Source: Methanobacteriota archaeon (GTDB lineage: Archaea > Thermoplasmatota > Poseidoniia > Poseidoniales > Thalassarchaeaceae). Taken from it: a stretch of 64,000 nt of DNA. Below the pieces are notes generated by a model. That model had not been told where the DNA came from. It worked only from the letters and a program-made list of their open reading frames with translations, and searched no databases. The first letter of the stretch is position 1, and each line of letters starts with the position of its first letter. Of the stretch, positions 27,332 through 36,220 are shown in pieces. The position numbers and the translations under genes are program-made. The stretch is from NCBI GenBank assembly GCA_011523055.1, contig WTHQ01000039.1, forward strand, positions 1 to 64,000, read 5' to 3'.

Positions 27332-27673
27332 CTACAGAGCAGGACCTCGGAATCTCCTCTTTGCATATGAATCATACACATAATCCCTGATCGGCCTTGG
27401 AATTAGCAGGCCGAGGATGAAAATTGGCCATGGAAAACTAAGCTGCATGGCGATTCTTAGGGCTGCCGTGGACTTAGAGTGCCAATTGCCCTGCTTATCC
27501 ACCAAGAATACGGAATCCACTCCCTCGAGATTTTTCGGTTTGGTGCCTAGAAATCTCCGACCTTCTTCGGTTTCCTGTCCAATGAGTCTGACCTTTCCCT
27601 TGGACCTTTTTTTTATGAATCCAGCCCAGCCTTTGCATGACTCGCAAAGATCATCGTAGAGGATGGCTGGCAT
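27332..27673 (-). CDS. DCC-family thiol-disulfide oxidoreductase-like protein (DUF393)
   Basis: 113 residues. The start MPAILYDDLCESCKGW contains the DxxCxxC motif that names this thioredoxin-like family, and SKSTAALRIA and a C-terminal PIRDYVYDSYAKRR are also typical. The members are thought to be redox-active but no reaction is established. It lies nine bases after leuS and 18 before the CDIN1-like gene, so the three form one minus-strand operon. Confidence 0.82.
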   Translation of the reverse strand: MPAILYDDLCESCKGWAGFIKKRSKGKVRLIGQETEEGRRFLGTKPKNLEGVDSVFLVDKQGNWHSKSTAALRIAMQLSFPWPIFILGLLIPRPIRDYVYDSYAKRRFRGPAL

Positions 27674-27682
27674 CTTTTAACC

Positions 27683-30538
27683 TCAAACAAAAGCTATGCC
27701 TGGCTCTAATGGCATTGCGAACCTTGCCTTGCCACCAACATCTTCTCCCAACCCTGCCTCATATACATCGACTTGTTTGATACCAAGGCTCGTGGCAATA
27801 AAATGGCGGTCTGCATCGAGTATGCTGAGTTCCATCTCTGGAATTGAAATCAAAGCTTTTTCATCCTCTGACCATGTTTGTATTTTTCCACGCTTTTTCT
27901 TTGCCCCAGTCGTGATCATTGACCAGGTTTGCATGACCTTCCCTTTGTCCTCTGAAGTGGTGAAAGTAGGGTGTGACTTTATGTGGTCCAGTCCCGAATT
28001 AGGGAAGTCAAAGCCCACTCTCGAAAGAGAAACTGCTTCTGATGCCAAATCCTGCGCCCATGAGGGGGCTGTTTGGATTACCATTCTCTCTAGTGGTCTG
28101 TCTGAGTGCCTCTGAGCCAATGTCAATAGGTTGCGCGAGGTGTCTATCACTGACTTGAGGTAGGTCTCAGTTGCAAGTAGGACCTTGTCATCCTGCGTTA
28201 CCTCTTCCGGCTTAGCAATCTTGTTCGCTAGCATGCCCTTACCACCGATGCTCATCCAAAGCTCCTCAGCGATATGTGGAGTGGCAGGTGCGATCATCTG
28301 AGCCCATATCGACATGTAACTCAATGCTGCGTTCCTGTCGGAACCGCCCCTTCTCTGATACCACTGCCAATCTGAGAGCATCTCATAGTGGCTGATCATC
28401 ACCCCTTCCCTTAGGCTGACATTCTCCATGGATTGCATCCACCTGATCATATTGTACCTTCCTTTTGCGAGAAGCCAATTGTCAATATTCTGCTTTGAAT
28501 CGCCAAAGGATAGGGGGGCCTGGAAAGCGTCGATAATGCTCACAAGATGACGGTGATTCGAGTCTATTGCCGTGTCAGACCATTCCATTCCAGCCTCTGG
28601 ATTTGCTCCGAAGAGAATGAAGAGTCTGACTGTGTCAGCGCCATATCTATCAATCATCTCAACAGGACTTACTGTGTTGCCTAGTGATTTGCTCATTTTC
28701 GCTGACCTAGTTCCCAGCACATCGCCGCAACTCGGGCATGATTGGCCGTCAAGGTCAACATGATACTCAGCATTACATGACTTACAGTAGGGAGCGGGTG
28801 CGTTTAACATCCCTTGACAGACCAACCTTTCAAAGGGCTCCCCAACTGAATTCATCCCCATGTCACGCGTTGCCTTGGTGAAGAACCTGGCATAGAGTAG
28901 GTGCATGACAGCATGCTCGATACCACCGATGTAAAGGTCGACGCCGTCCCCCATCCAATAGTCGACAGCCTGCCTTGAGAAAGGAGATTCGGAATTCTTG
29001 GCATCGCAAAATCTCATGAAGTACCAGGAGGAATCGTAGAATGTGTCCATGGTATCCGTCTCACGTGTGGCTTCAATTCCGCATTTAGGACAATTCACAC
29101 TGCAAAATTTCTCATGGCTGGCCAGGGGATTTCCTCCTTGATCCTCTGAGAATGTCAAATCCAGTGGCAGTGTGACTGGAAGTTCCTCCTTGGGGACTGG
29201 GACTGTGCCACAAGACGAGCAATGGACCATTGGTATTGGTGTGCCCCAGAATCTTTGTCTGCTCAGAAGCCAGTCTCGAAGCCTATACTGGGTCTTCCCT
29301 GAACCCGAGTTCTCGGATTCCAACAGGGAGATCACAGCGGATTTGGCCTCGTCTCCGGCGAGCCCGTCCAATTCCATCCTTGTCGACCCGAACATGGGAC
29401 CGTATCCGGTGAAAGCCGAACTAGCACTTTCTTCCGAATTTGAATTTGACCCGTCTTCAAGGACTGTGCGAATCTCTAGTCCGTACTTGGTTGCGAATTC
29501 AAAATCCCTTTGATCGTGCCCGGGGACTGCCATGACGGCACCTGTTCCATATCCAGCGACTACGAAGTTCCCTGCATAGATTGGAATTCTCTCTCCGCTT
29601 AGTGGATTCAATGCATAGCGACCGAGGAAGACGCCCTTCTTTTCTTTGAGGAGGTTAATTCGCTCGAATTCTGAAAGCTTCGCGCATTCATCCTTGAGTT
29701 CAAGCCAGCCGTCCTCCCAACTAGACCCGCTGCAGAGGATAGGACATAGCTCATGCTCAGGGGATAGGGTGAGAAATGTGACTCCGAAGATAGTGTCTGG
29801 CCTAGTCGTAAAGCATGCAATCTCGTGATTGGATCCCTCGACGGGGAATCGGATTTCAGCACCTTTCGATCTGCCAATCCAATTCCTCTGCATCGCCTTC
29901 ACGTTCTCCGGGAATCCTATCTGATCGAGGGAGTCGAGAAGCTCGTCTGAGTATTGTGTCATTCGCAGGAACCATTGAGACATGTCTCGTTGGACAACCT
30001 CCAACCCACATCTCCAACACCTATTGTTCTTGACCTGCTCATTCGCAAGTACGGTGTCACAGTCAACGCACCAGTTCACCGGGGCGGACCTTCTTTCCAC
30101 GAGCCCCTTTTCATACAGATCGAGAAACATGGATTGATTCCATTTGTAATAGTCTACCTCTGAGGTGGCGAATTGCCGTCCCCAGTCGTAAGAGTACCCC
30201 ATCCTTTTCTGGTCTGACATGATACTAGAGATATTCCGATTGGTAACATCTGCAGGATGTCCTCGTTCCTTCTTAGCAGCATTCTCAGCTGGCATTCCGA
30301 ATGAGTCGTACCCCATTGGATAGAGTACGTTTTTACCCATCATTCGTTGAAACCTAGCCATTGCATCACCAATTGAGTAGTTTCGTACGTGGCCCATGTG
30401 CATGTTCCCAGAGGGGTAGGGGAACATCTCAAGGCAGTAGAACTTGGGCTTGCTGTGGTCAACCTCTGCCAGAAACACGTTTTTCTTATCCCAGGTATCC
30501 TGCCAACGGAGTTCGATTTCGGTGTGATCGTACTTCAT
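27683..30538 (-). CDS. leuS: Leucyl-tRNA synthetase, bacterial type
   Basis: 951 residues. The class I signature is PYPSGNMHMGHVRNYSIGD at ~40-58, which is the bacterial form; archaeal LeuRS has a different sequence around its HIGH motif. The KMSKS motif (AKMSKSLGNTV) is intact. The editing domain has the TTRPDTIFGVTFL motif. Two zinc-type Cys clusters (CVDC...CWRC and CKSC...CPSC) are present. It charges tRNA-Leu and removes wrongly charged norvaline or isoleucine. The ATG is preceded by aggagg (30545-30550). Replacement of the archaeal enzyme by a bacterial one is inferred from motif type only. Confidence 0.95.
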   Translation of the reverse strand: MKYDHTEIELRWQDTWDKKNVFLAEVDHSKPKFYCLEMFPYPSGNMHMGHVRNYSIGDAMARFQRMMGKNVLYPMGYDSFGMPAENAAKKERGHPADVTNRNISSIMSDQKRMGYSYDWGRQFATSEVDYYKWNQSMFLDLYEKGLVERRSAPVNWCVDCDTVLANEQVKNNRCWRCGLEVVQRDMSQWFLRMTQYSDELLDSLDQIGFPENVKAMQRNWIGRSKGAEIRFPVEGSNHEIACFTTRPDTIFGVTFLTLSPEHELCPILCSGSSWEDGWLELKDECAKLSEFERINLLKEKKGVFLGRYALNPLSGERIPIYAGNFVVAGYGTGAVMAVPGHDQRDFEFATKYGLEIRTVLEDGSNSNSEESASSAFTGYGPMFGSTRMELDGLAGDEAKSAVISLLESENSGSGKTQYRLRDWLLSRQRFWGTPIPMVHCSSCGTVPVPKEELPVTLPLDLTFSEDQGGNPLASHEKFCSVNCPKCGIEATRETDTMDTFYDSSWYFMRFCDAKNSESPFSRQAVDYWMGDGVDLYIGGIEHAVMHLLYARFFTKATRDMGMNSVGEPFERLVCQGMLNAPAPYCKSCNAEYHVDLDGQSCPSCGDVLGTRSAKMSKSLGNTVSPVEMIDRYGADTVRLFILFGANPEAGMEWSDTAIDSNHRHLVSIIDAFQAPLSFGDSKQNIDNWLLAKGRYNMIRWMQSMENVSLREGVMISHYEMLSDWQWYQRRGGSDRNAALSYMSIWAQMIAPATPHIAEELWMSIGGKGMLANKIAKPEEVTQDDKVLLATETYLKSVIDTSRNLLTLAQRHSDRPLERMVIQTAPSWAQDLASEAVSLSRVGFDFPNSGLDHIKSHPTFTTSEDKGKVMQTWSMITTGAKKKRGKIQTWSEDEKALISIPEMELSILDADRHFIATSLGIKQVDVYEAGLGEDVGGKARFAMPLEPGIAFV

Positions 30539-30544
30539 CGCATA

Positions 30545-30550
30545 CCTCCT
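30545..30550 (-). promoter_or_regulatory. Shine-Dalgarno of leuS
   Basis: On the minus strand, AGGAGG lies six bases before the leuS ATG at 30538. This is a full-strength site. Confidence 0.8.
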
Positions 30551-30603
30551 ATGTGCCTCCGATCACAGGTCACCTCTTTGAGGTGCCGTCCGGACGGGGA
30601 GTC

Positions 30604-31308
30604 ATGCTTGGAGATGGAGAGTTCGACAAAACCTTGCTCGACGATGGCATAGAGGTATGGGTGACTTTGATGGGTCCCTATCTAAACATGAACACCGCGT
30701 TCATCGACAGGAATGCGGGCCTCGTTGCGATAGTGGATCCCTACGATGCCTCGCGATGGGAGGAAGGGCTTCGCGAGGAAGGCTTGAAGCCCACACACCT
30801 GCTTTACACTCACACCCACAGAGACCATGTCGCTGGCTACTCCGAAATGTGCATCATGTTCCCAGATCTGGAAGTATGGGGGCATGAAGACGCTCGTGTT
30901 CCACATCTGTTGGGACATCCTGTTTTTGGGAGAGTTGACTTCACCAACACATGGATTCAGCCACCATTAGAGGAGGTAAATTGGAGGGCAGGGGGCATTA
31001 ACCTCACTGTAACGCACACCCCCGGCCATGCCCCCGGTCATGTCACCCTTCATGGGCACGGGGTTTTTCACGCGGGAGACCTGCTTTTCACCAACGGAAT
31101 GGGTAGAGTCGACTTGCCGGGATCAGATCCCGAATCCCAGTTCAAAAGCATCCGAAGGGGAAGGCAGACCCTCGAGAAGCTTCCAGGGAGCTGGAGAATG
31201 ATTCCCGGGCATCGATATGATTGGATAGACGGGACGACCCCGGACTGGGTAAGCGTCAAAGAGGCGCTTGAACACAACTACGCGTTGAATTCTATAGATG
31301 GTATGTGA
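30604..31308 (+). CDS. Metallo-beta-lactamase fold hydrolase, glyoxalase II-like
   Basis: About 234 residues from the ATG at 30604. The track extends upstream through the divergent leuS gene, where the translation has no domain. The metal-binding motif HTHRDHVAG (HxHxDH) is at ~residue 75, followed by a second His (HTPGHAPGH), an Asp (HAGDLLF) and a final His (IPGHRYDW). This is the full dinuclear set of the family. Members hydrolyse thioesters such as hydroxyacylglutathione or persulfides; the substrate here is unknown. It ends exactly where the facing cold-shock gene ends. Confidence 0.85.
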   Translation: MLGDGEFDKTLLDDGIEVWVTLMGPYLNMNTAFIDRNAGLVAIVDPYDASRWEEGLREEGLKPTHLLYTHTHRDHVAGYSEMCIMFPDLEVWGHEDARVPHLLGHPVFGRVDFTNTWIQPPLEEVNWRAGGINLTVTHTPGHAPGHVTLHGHGVFHAGDLLFTNGMGRVDLPGSDPESQFKSIRRGRQTLEKLPGSWRMIPGHRYDWIDGTTPDWVSVKEALEHNYALNSIDGM

Positions 31309-31500
31309 CTACTCTACCTTACTCACCTTGACGGCGTTGAGCCCCTTGGGGCCCTCAGCGACCTCAAATTCAACTGAGTCGCCGTCACGAATTGTGCCGT
31401 CCACCTCTGAGATGTGCACGAATAGGTCCTCCGCCCCTTCTCTCTCTATGAATCCATACCCCTTTTTTTGATTGAACCACTTTACAGTCCCTTGCTCCAT
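31309..31500 (-). CDS. Cold-shock domain protein
   Basis: 63 residues from the ATG at 31500 (MEQGTVKWFNQKKGYGFI). Both RNP motifs are visible (KGYGFIE and LFVHISEV). It is a single cold-shock domain, a small five-stranded barrel that binds single-stranded RNA or DNA and melts mRNA structure. Such proteins are typical of bacteria and occur only in some archaea. It would act at low temperature or as a general RNA chaperone. The track's upstream start adds five residues and is less likely. Confidence 0.93.
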   Translation of the reverse strand: MEQGTVKWFNQKKGYGFIEREGAEDLFVHISEVDGTIRDGDSVEFEVAEGPKGLNAVKVSKVE

Positions 31501-31614
31501 GATATCGACCGGCAATCCCTAGTTATTCATCTTGGCCATTCAAAGATCGAAAAAGGGTCGGGTTAATTGCAATGGACGGCAGGGTTCACTAGGTGCAGAA
31601 AAACGAGATTCTCC

Positions 31615-32103
31615 TTAATCTCCACGGGTTTTGACTTTTTTTGTCACATACCATATCCCAATAACTCCAACGGCGAGTATCGTAGCAGCACCATAGCCGG
31701 GATCAGCGCCATTCCAACTTGAGAGGTCGAATAAGTTCCCGTCGCCCTTCGTTGATACAGCCCAAACGGCATATGATGACAATAAAGTCATGGAGGCGAT
31801 CATGAGTGCTATTCCTACTTTGGCGTGCCCTGGAATGGTCTTTCCGGTAGCATAATACTGAAGCAATGCTGCTCCAAAAAACCTGTTTGTTAGGCTCCAT
31901 CTGAACAGTCTCGGGCTTGACAGAGAGAATAAGAAAGCGGCTGGGACAGCCCAAGACACCGTGGGCCAGCCTGGAATCCAAATCCCTGCTATGGCAAAGC
32001 CAACGAACATACTACCGAGACCAATGTAGATCTTGCTTTTGAGGGGGGAGTTCTGAACCGAATACCGATTGACTATCTCGTCAATGGAATCTGAGTAGTC
32101 CAT
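31615..32103 (-). CDS. DUF454 (YbaN-like) inner-membrane protein
   Basis: 162 residues with four or five hydrophobic segments. The first half matches the DUF454 pattern: GLGSMFVGFAIAGIWIPGWPT (usually G..LP.LPTTPF), FSLSSPRLFRW, and LQYYATGKTIPGHAKVGIA. The function of the family is not known. About 100 bases downstream lies the cold-shock gene on the same strand. Confidence 0.72.
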   Translation of the reverse strand: MDYSDSIDEIVNRYSVQNSPLKSKIYIGLGSMFVGFAIAGIWIPGWPTVSWAVPAAFLFSLSSPRLFRWSLTNRFFGAALLQYYATGKTIPGHAKVGIALMIASMTLLSSYAVWAVSTKGDGNLFDLSSWNGADPGYGAATILAVGVIGIWYVTKKVKTRGD

Positions 32104-32137
32104 GATAGTCCGCGCAATTATTTGGTCATAAAATAGA

Positions 32138-32836
32138 ATGTTTCAACCATGGATATTTTTTGGTCGACCATTTCGGATGCGCATGGAAGGCTCATTCGTC
32201 CTCCCACGAAAGGGTTCCATTAGCGATCCTCTTAGGATAGCTGTGTTGATTTCTGGAGGGGGTTCTGGCCTTGCGTCGATCATTGCCCATGAGAAGTCTG
32301 GTTCTCGATTTTTCCGAACTGTCCTTGTCTTGGCTGATTCAAACGAGGCAGGTGGCTTGAAACATGGGGAGATGGCAGGGGTTGAATCCGTGGGCGTACC
32401 GTTGCCTGACATAGAGAGCAAACGGGAACAGCGTCTGTTTCATGAGAAATTAATTCAGACTTTTCTAGAAAGGCGCGATGTCGAGTTTATCGCACTTGCA
32501 GGTTACATGCGAATTCTCACACCAGGTTTTGTAGCCAAATGGAATGGTCGATTGGTCAACATTCACCCATCATTGCTCCCCAAGTATCCCGGGGCCCATG
32601 CGCACAGAGACGCTCTCGCGGATGGGGCGATGATTTCAGGATGTACGGTTCACTTTGTCGACGAAGGCGTGGACACAGGTCGAATAATCGACCAAGCCGA
32701 GGTACCTGTCTTGTCCGGAGATAGAATAGAGGATCTTCAAGAAAGAGTGAAGAATGCCGAGCACAAATTGTACCCTAGGGTCATCGACGGGCTTGCTATG
32801 AATCCGAGCTCATTCTTAGGTCGCTCGGGGAATTGA
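32138..32836 (+). CDS. purN: Phosphoribosylglycinamide formyltransferase
   Basis: 232 residues; the catalytic domain begins at RIAVLISGGGSGLASII, about residue 33. The active-site set is intact: NIHPSLLPKYPG (Asn and His) and CTVHFVDEGVDTG (Asp). It transfers a formyl group from 10-formyl-tetrahydrofolate to GAR in purine synthesis, which implies folate-type one-carbon carriers. The start is uncertain: ATG codons at 32138, 32177 and 32183 are all in frame, and none has a ribosome binding site. The 3' end overlaps mobA by 41 bases. Confidence 0.92.
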   Translation: MFQPWIFFGRPFRMRMEGSFVLPRKGSISDPLRIAVLISGGGSGLASIIAHEKSGSRFFRTVLVLADSNEAGGLKHGEMAGVESVGVPLPDIESKREQRLFHEKLIQTFLERRDVEFIALAGYMRILTPGFVAKWNGRLVNIHPSLLPKYPGAHAHRDALADGAMISGCTVHFVDEGVDTGRIIDQAEVPVLSGDRIEDLQERVKNAEHKLYPRVIDGLAMNPSSFLGRSGN

Positions 32837-33374
32837 CGTTCTGTAATCCCTGCCCGGTGCAATCTACGGCTTTCCACCTCATTGCTTTGATTTGATTCTT
32901 GAGAGGTCCATCTCCTGGGTTGATGGCTTCATTCAGGGGATCTACTCTGACTAACGAATGCAATGGATGCGGGGTTTTGCAATAAGGAACCACGATATCG
33001 ATATTTTTGCCCATACTCATCCGCAATTTGGAGTACAGCTTACTTTGGAGCCATGGTGAATCAACCGAAGAAATCTGGAGGGGCTTGGTAGCATCTATGG
33101 CCCCATCCCTGATGCCAGTAAGGAGTGCCTCGATCATTCCAGAATGGGGCTTATCGTCCCTTCGCCAGACCGCGGCCTTGGCCAACTCCCCGACGCTCGA
33201 CTTCTGTCTGAATTCTTGAGCCTCATCAGAGGCCATAACCAAAATCACAGAGTGACCAGAATCAATTAGTCTCTCCAGTGTGATTCTGATTAGGGATTTT
33301 CCGTCAATCTGCATCAGAGATTTATCCCTGCCCATCCTGGATGAGCGACCACCAGCAAGGACCAGTGCCTGCAT
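32796..33374 (-). CDS. mobA: Molybdenum cofactor guanylyltransferase-like protein
   Basis: About 192 residues from the ATG at 33374 (MQALVLAGGRSSRMGRDKSLM), the classic nucleotidyltransferase loop LAGGxSxRMGxDK. The Asp of the metal site should be in ISSVDSPWL. MobA attaches GMP to molybdopterin; related enzymes act on sugars or pterins, so the substrate is inferred from the motif. It is the last gene of a four-gene minus-strand operon, four bases after the previous stop. Confidence 0.8.
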   Translation of the reverse strand: MQALVLAGGRSSRMGRDKSLMQIDGKSLIRITLERLIDSGHSVILVMASDEAQEFRQKSSVGELAKAAVWRRDDKPHSGMIEALLTGIRDGAIDATKPLQISSVDSPWLQSKLYSKLRMSMGKNIDIVVPYCKTPHPLHSLVRVDPLNEAINPGDGPLKNQIKAMRWKAVDCTGQGLQNVNSPSDLRMSSDS

Positions 33375-33378
33375 GTCC

Positions 33379-33588
33379 TCACCGAAGCTCGTCAAGTCTT
33401 CCTATTGCATGGAGCATCTCGTCAATGAGGTCTTTTGCCCTCGACATCAGGAGCAACCTGTCCCTCCTTCCATTGGTTTGTTCGAGCCAATGCATGATCT
33501 GAGCAATGTCACGGGCGTCCTTGGCAATCGTCCATTCAAGTACCTCCTCTGCAACAGGATCATCTGATGGTAGTAGTCTGTCAGACAC
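33379..33588 (-). CDS. Small hypothetical helical protein
   Basis: 69 residues, charged, predicted mostly helical (EEVLEWTIAKDARDIAQIMHWLEQ). I do not recognise a family. It sits between two genes of the mobA operon with very short gaps, which supports it being a real gene. Confidence 0.55.
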   Translation of the reverse strand: MSDRLLPSDDPVAEEVLEWTIAKDARDIAQIMHWLEQTNGRRDRLLLMSRAKDLIDEMLHAIGRLDELR

Positions 33589-33614
33589 AATACTCTGCTG
33601 GTGACACTCGGTGA

Positions 33615-34256
33615 TTAGACTTGATCCCTGTTTAGTATTCGGTGCCTAACTCTCCTCACAAAATCTGGAGCCTTGCTGTAATCTCCCTCGACGATGAGTT
33701 GTAATTCGGCCTCCTTGGGAGATCTTCCTCTGGACATCGATGCGTGAATGCAGAGCAGGGAAAGGGTCTCAGCCACCCCACCTTGATGGAGCCAACTACA
33801 GAGAATAACCTCATTTGGGCATGGACGCCCAGCCCTCAGGATTTCCTCGACGCATAACAACAGTCCCTCGATGGGCTCCTCTGGTTTGAGGAGCCCTTCA
33901 AGGAGGAGCCATGGATCTGTGCCCATCCTGGCATGGTCCATGTTTGCAAGAAGCAAAGCCGCTATTGCCAAATCCTCACGTCCATGTCTGCTCCAAAGCG
34001 GAATTAGGACGGATGCCAAAACTTCCGGTGTCCCAGAGTTTTTGGTTATCATCCAAGATGCTATTCTTCTCAGAGAAGCATCTGGCGTCCCCAGGAAAAA
34101 GGAGTATGTTCCATCGGCACTAAGTCTGTCTGTGTTCGACTTCATGATAAGTGCGGGGACGTCATAGGTGTAGGCTTCCCGGAGAATCCTGGGCAGGACT
34201 CTGACAGACCTTGACTTCCTCTCAGATATCGAAAAAAGATATTCATCAAGGCCCAT
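33615..34256 (-). CDS. Hypothetical helical (HEAT-like) protein
   Basis: 213 residues rich in Leu, Ala and Arg with repeated helix pairs (SLRRIASWMITKNSGTPEVLASVL, REDLAIAALLLANMDHARMG), as in alpha-solenoid proteins. No membrane segment or catalytic motif is seen. It follows the TerB-like gene by nine bases and precedes the 69-residue ORF by 26. A scaffold role is only a guess. Confidence 0.55.
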   Translation of the reverse strand: MGLDEYLFSISERKSRSVRVLPRILREAYTYDVPALIMKSNTDRLSADGTYSFFLGTPDASLRRIASWMITKNSGTPEVLASVLIPLWSRHGREDLAIAALLLANMDHARMGTDPWLLLEGLLKPEEPIEGLLLCVEEILRAGRPCPNEVILCSWLHQGGVAETLSLLCIHASMSRGRSPKEAELQLIVEGDYSKAPDFVRRVRHRILNRDQV

Positions 34257-34265
34257 GGCGGAACC

Positions 34266-34730
34266 TCATTTCCTTATCCTCAGCTTTTGGAGTGGGTTCG
34301 AAACGAGTTCTATTGCGTCATCGATTGTAGTTCGTAGTTGGGCTGCGACATTGCGATGAACCACCTGCTCTAGGTGCCGGTCTACGCTCCTCACAAACTC
34401 ACGATGCTCAGTCTCATTGATATCAAAGACTGTGCGCATATAAGACAGCAGCAGTGCTGTTTCTGGGGTGGGTTCGGAAATCGTGCAATATGCTTCTAAT
34501 ACCTGACCGTAAACGATCATTGCCTCGGATCTTGATAGTTTTCTCCCGGGGTCACTCTCCCCCTCGTTGAGAATATCGTCGTAAATTTTCACAGGGACAG
34601 CCTCAGGCAGCCTCAGTGCGTGGGATAGGCGTGCTAGAATCCTCATCTCCTGGTCGTCTAAGTGGCCGTCCTTCAATGCGAGTGTTGTCGCCCCGCGAAA
34701 AACAGCCACAGCATCAATAGTGTCTTCCAC
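34266..34730 (-). CDS. TerB/DjlA-like helical protein
   Basis: 154 residues. The stretch TTLALKDGHLDDQEMRILARLSHALRLP matches the first helices of the TerB-like domain, in which an acidic DGxLDxxE loop can bind metal. The rest is helical and ends with a basic tail. TerB-like domains are found in tellurite resistance and stress proteins, but nothing here shows such a role. It is the first gene of the mobA operon. A TATA-like tttatg on the minus strand near 34770 would fit its promoter. Confidence 0.55.
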   Translation of the reverse strand: MEDTIDAVAVFRGATTLALKDGHLDDQEMRILARLSHALRLPEAVPVKIYDDILNEGESDPGRKLSRSEAMIVYGQVLEAYCTISEPTPETALLLSYMRTVFDINETEHREFVRSVDRHLEQVVHRNVAAQLRTTIDDAIELVSNPLQKLRIRK

Positions 34731-34810
34731 GATGCCCTTTGAGATACAATAAGATATGGATTTGACCCATAAATGGACTTTGAATTCGTTATGAATTCCC
34801 CGAATTACCC

Positions 34811-34954
34811 TTGCAAAGCGTTCAAATGCAAGACGGGTTAGGCCTAGATGAACAGGTCACTGTCCCACTCGCGGGTGCAATGCGCCCATCCAAGCCTAAA
34901 TTGGCGACCATGAGTCGCAATCCCCCGTTTGAGGGACATGTGATAGTTCGGAGG
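34811..34954 (+). promoter_or_regulatory. Upstream region of dnaG: hairpin and Shine-Dalgarno
   Basis: An inverted repeat (ttgca...tgcaa, 34811-34831) is followed by ~120 bases without any ORF, and then ggagg (34950-34954) eight bases before the dnaG ATG. The leader seems long for this compact genome. No conserved RNA family is recognised. Confidence 0.35.
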
Positions 34955-34962
34955 AAAACTAC

Positions 34963-36132
34963 ATGTCAAAAAATGAAGGAAAATACATAATTCACGCTAC
35001 GATAAGAATAGATGGTACTGTCCAAAGGAAGGACGTTGTTGGGGCAATATTTGGCCAGACTGAGGGACTTCTAGGAGAGGATTTGCAGCTCAGAGATCTG
35101 CAAAGAAATGGCCGAATTGGTCATGTCGATGTTTCGCTCAACCAAAGAAAGGGCAGTGTAAATGGAGAGATATCGCTCACAACCTCAATGGATCAAGTCT
35201 CCACATCGGTAATTGGCGCATCGCTCGAGACCATTGATAGAATCGGTCCTTGCAAGGCTTCGATACGAGTGCAGAAAATCGAAAATGTGGTATCTGCGAA
35301 AAGAGACGTAGTCATTGATCGAGCAAAGAGGTTGCTAATGGAACTGATTGGCTCGGGAGCTGATGAATCCAAGAACATCCTAGATGAGGTTCGATCCGTC
35401 CTGACCGTTGACACCGAAGTCAATTTCAGTGGAATGACAGCAGGACCCAACGTAAAAAAGAGTGATGGCATAATCATCGTCGAGGGTAGGAATGATGTTA
35501 GAAACCTACTGAAGTACGGAATCAAAAACGGAATTGCGATGATGGGGTCGGGTGTTCCCGACGAACTTGTTGAGCTGGCTTCCACAAAAAAGAACGTCAC
35601 TGCTTTCTTAGATGGTGACAGAGGTGGTAGCCTATTGTTGATGGAACTAGCGGGATCGTTGGAAAAATCCCTGACCCATGTCGCGTTCGCGCCCAAGAGC
35701 CTCGAAGTTGAGCATCTTGAGGGTAAAACGATAACAAAATGCCTTAATCAGAAGGAAAGCGCAACAAAGGTTGTACAGAGGATTAGAAAGCAAATGGAAG
35801 ATGACGACAATGCGATTCTAGGCCACGAGAAGACTGACGTTCAGGCCCCAGAGGTCATGGCGAATTGGGGACAGCACCTAGATGGGCTCAAGAGGAACCA
35901 AGCGGTAATCATTCTAGAAGATGGTTCGGGGACTGACCCATTGGGCGCCGCTGCTCTAGGAAAAGCCTTGGAAGACGTAGAAGGTGCTGTAGGCCTAGTC
36001 TTTGCAGGGAAGATGAGTGATCGGATTTTTGATCTCGCCAATAAAGCCGGCATCGATAATGTACTCGCCAGTTCCATTGGGGAAACGGCCAGGAAAGGCA
36101 GCGTCTCTGCATATGCTCCCTCAGACCTGTGA
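34963..36132 (+). CDS. dnaG: Archaeal DnaG-like primase (TOPRIM protein)
   Basis: 389 residues. The TOPRIM domain has SDGIIIVEGRNDVRNLLKYG and FLDGDRGGSLLL, giving the catalytic Glu and DxD set. The N-terminal part (KYIIHATIRIDGTVQRKDVVGAIFGQTEGLL) is the archaeal-specific domain. In archaea this protein has been linked both to priming activity and to the exosome, where it binds Csl4 and poly(A) RNA. It lacks the zinc-binding and helicase-binding parts of bacterial DnaG. Confidence 0.93.
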   Translation: MSKNEGKYIIHATIRIDGTVQRKDVVGAIFGQTEGLLGEDLQLRDLQRNGRIGHVDVSLNQRKGSVNGEISLTTSMDQVSTSVIGASLETIDRIGPCKASIRVQKIENVVSAKRDVVIDRAKRLLMELIGSGADESKNILDEVRSVLTVDTEVNFSGMTAGPNVKKSDGIIIVEGRNDVRNLLKYGIKNGIAMMGSGVPDELVELASTKKNVTAFLDGDRGGSLLLMELAGSLEKSLTHVAFAPKSLEVEHLEGKTITKCLNQKESATKVVQRIRKQMEDDDNAILGHEKTDVQAPEVMANWGQHLDGLKRNQAVIILEDGSGTDPLGAAALGKALEDVEGAVGLVFAGKMSDRIFDLANKAGIDNVLASSIGETARKGSVSAYAPSDL

Positions 36133-36220
36133 TCGAAGCACAAAAGAGGGTTCCATAATCACCTCTTGGTAACCAAATTTCACAGAAGGCATCAAAGCCT
36201 CAGAGAGTTCGATCACCCTC

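Noticed and set aside
27600-27620. T-run (ccttttttttatg) as a terminator
   Set aside because: It lies inside the DCC-family gene and encodes a Lys-rich stretch.
30361-30603. N-terminal extension of the metallo-beta-lactamase ORF
   Set aside because: It overlaps the leuS start region in antisense and has no domain; ATG 30604 gives a normal-length protein.
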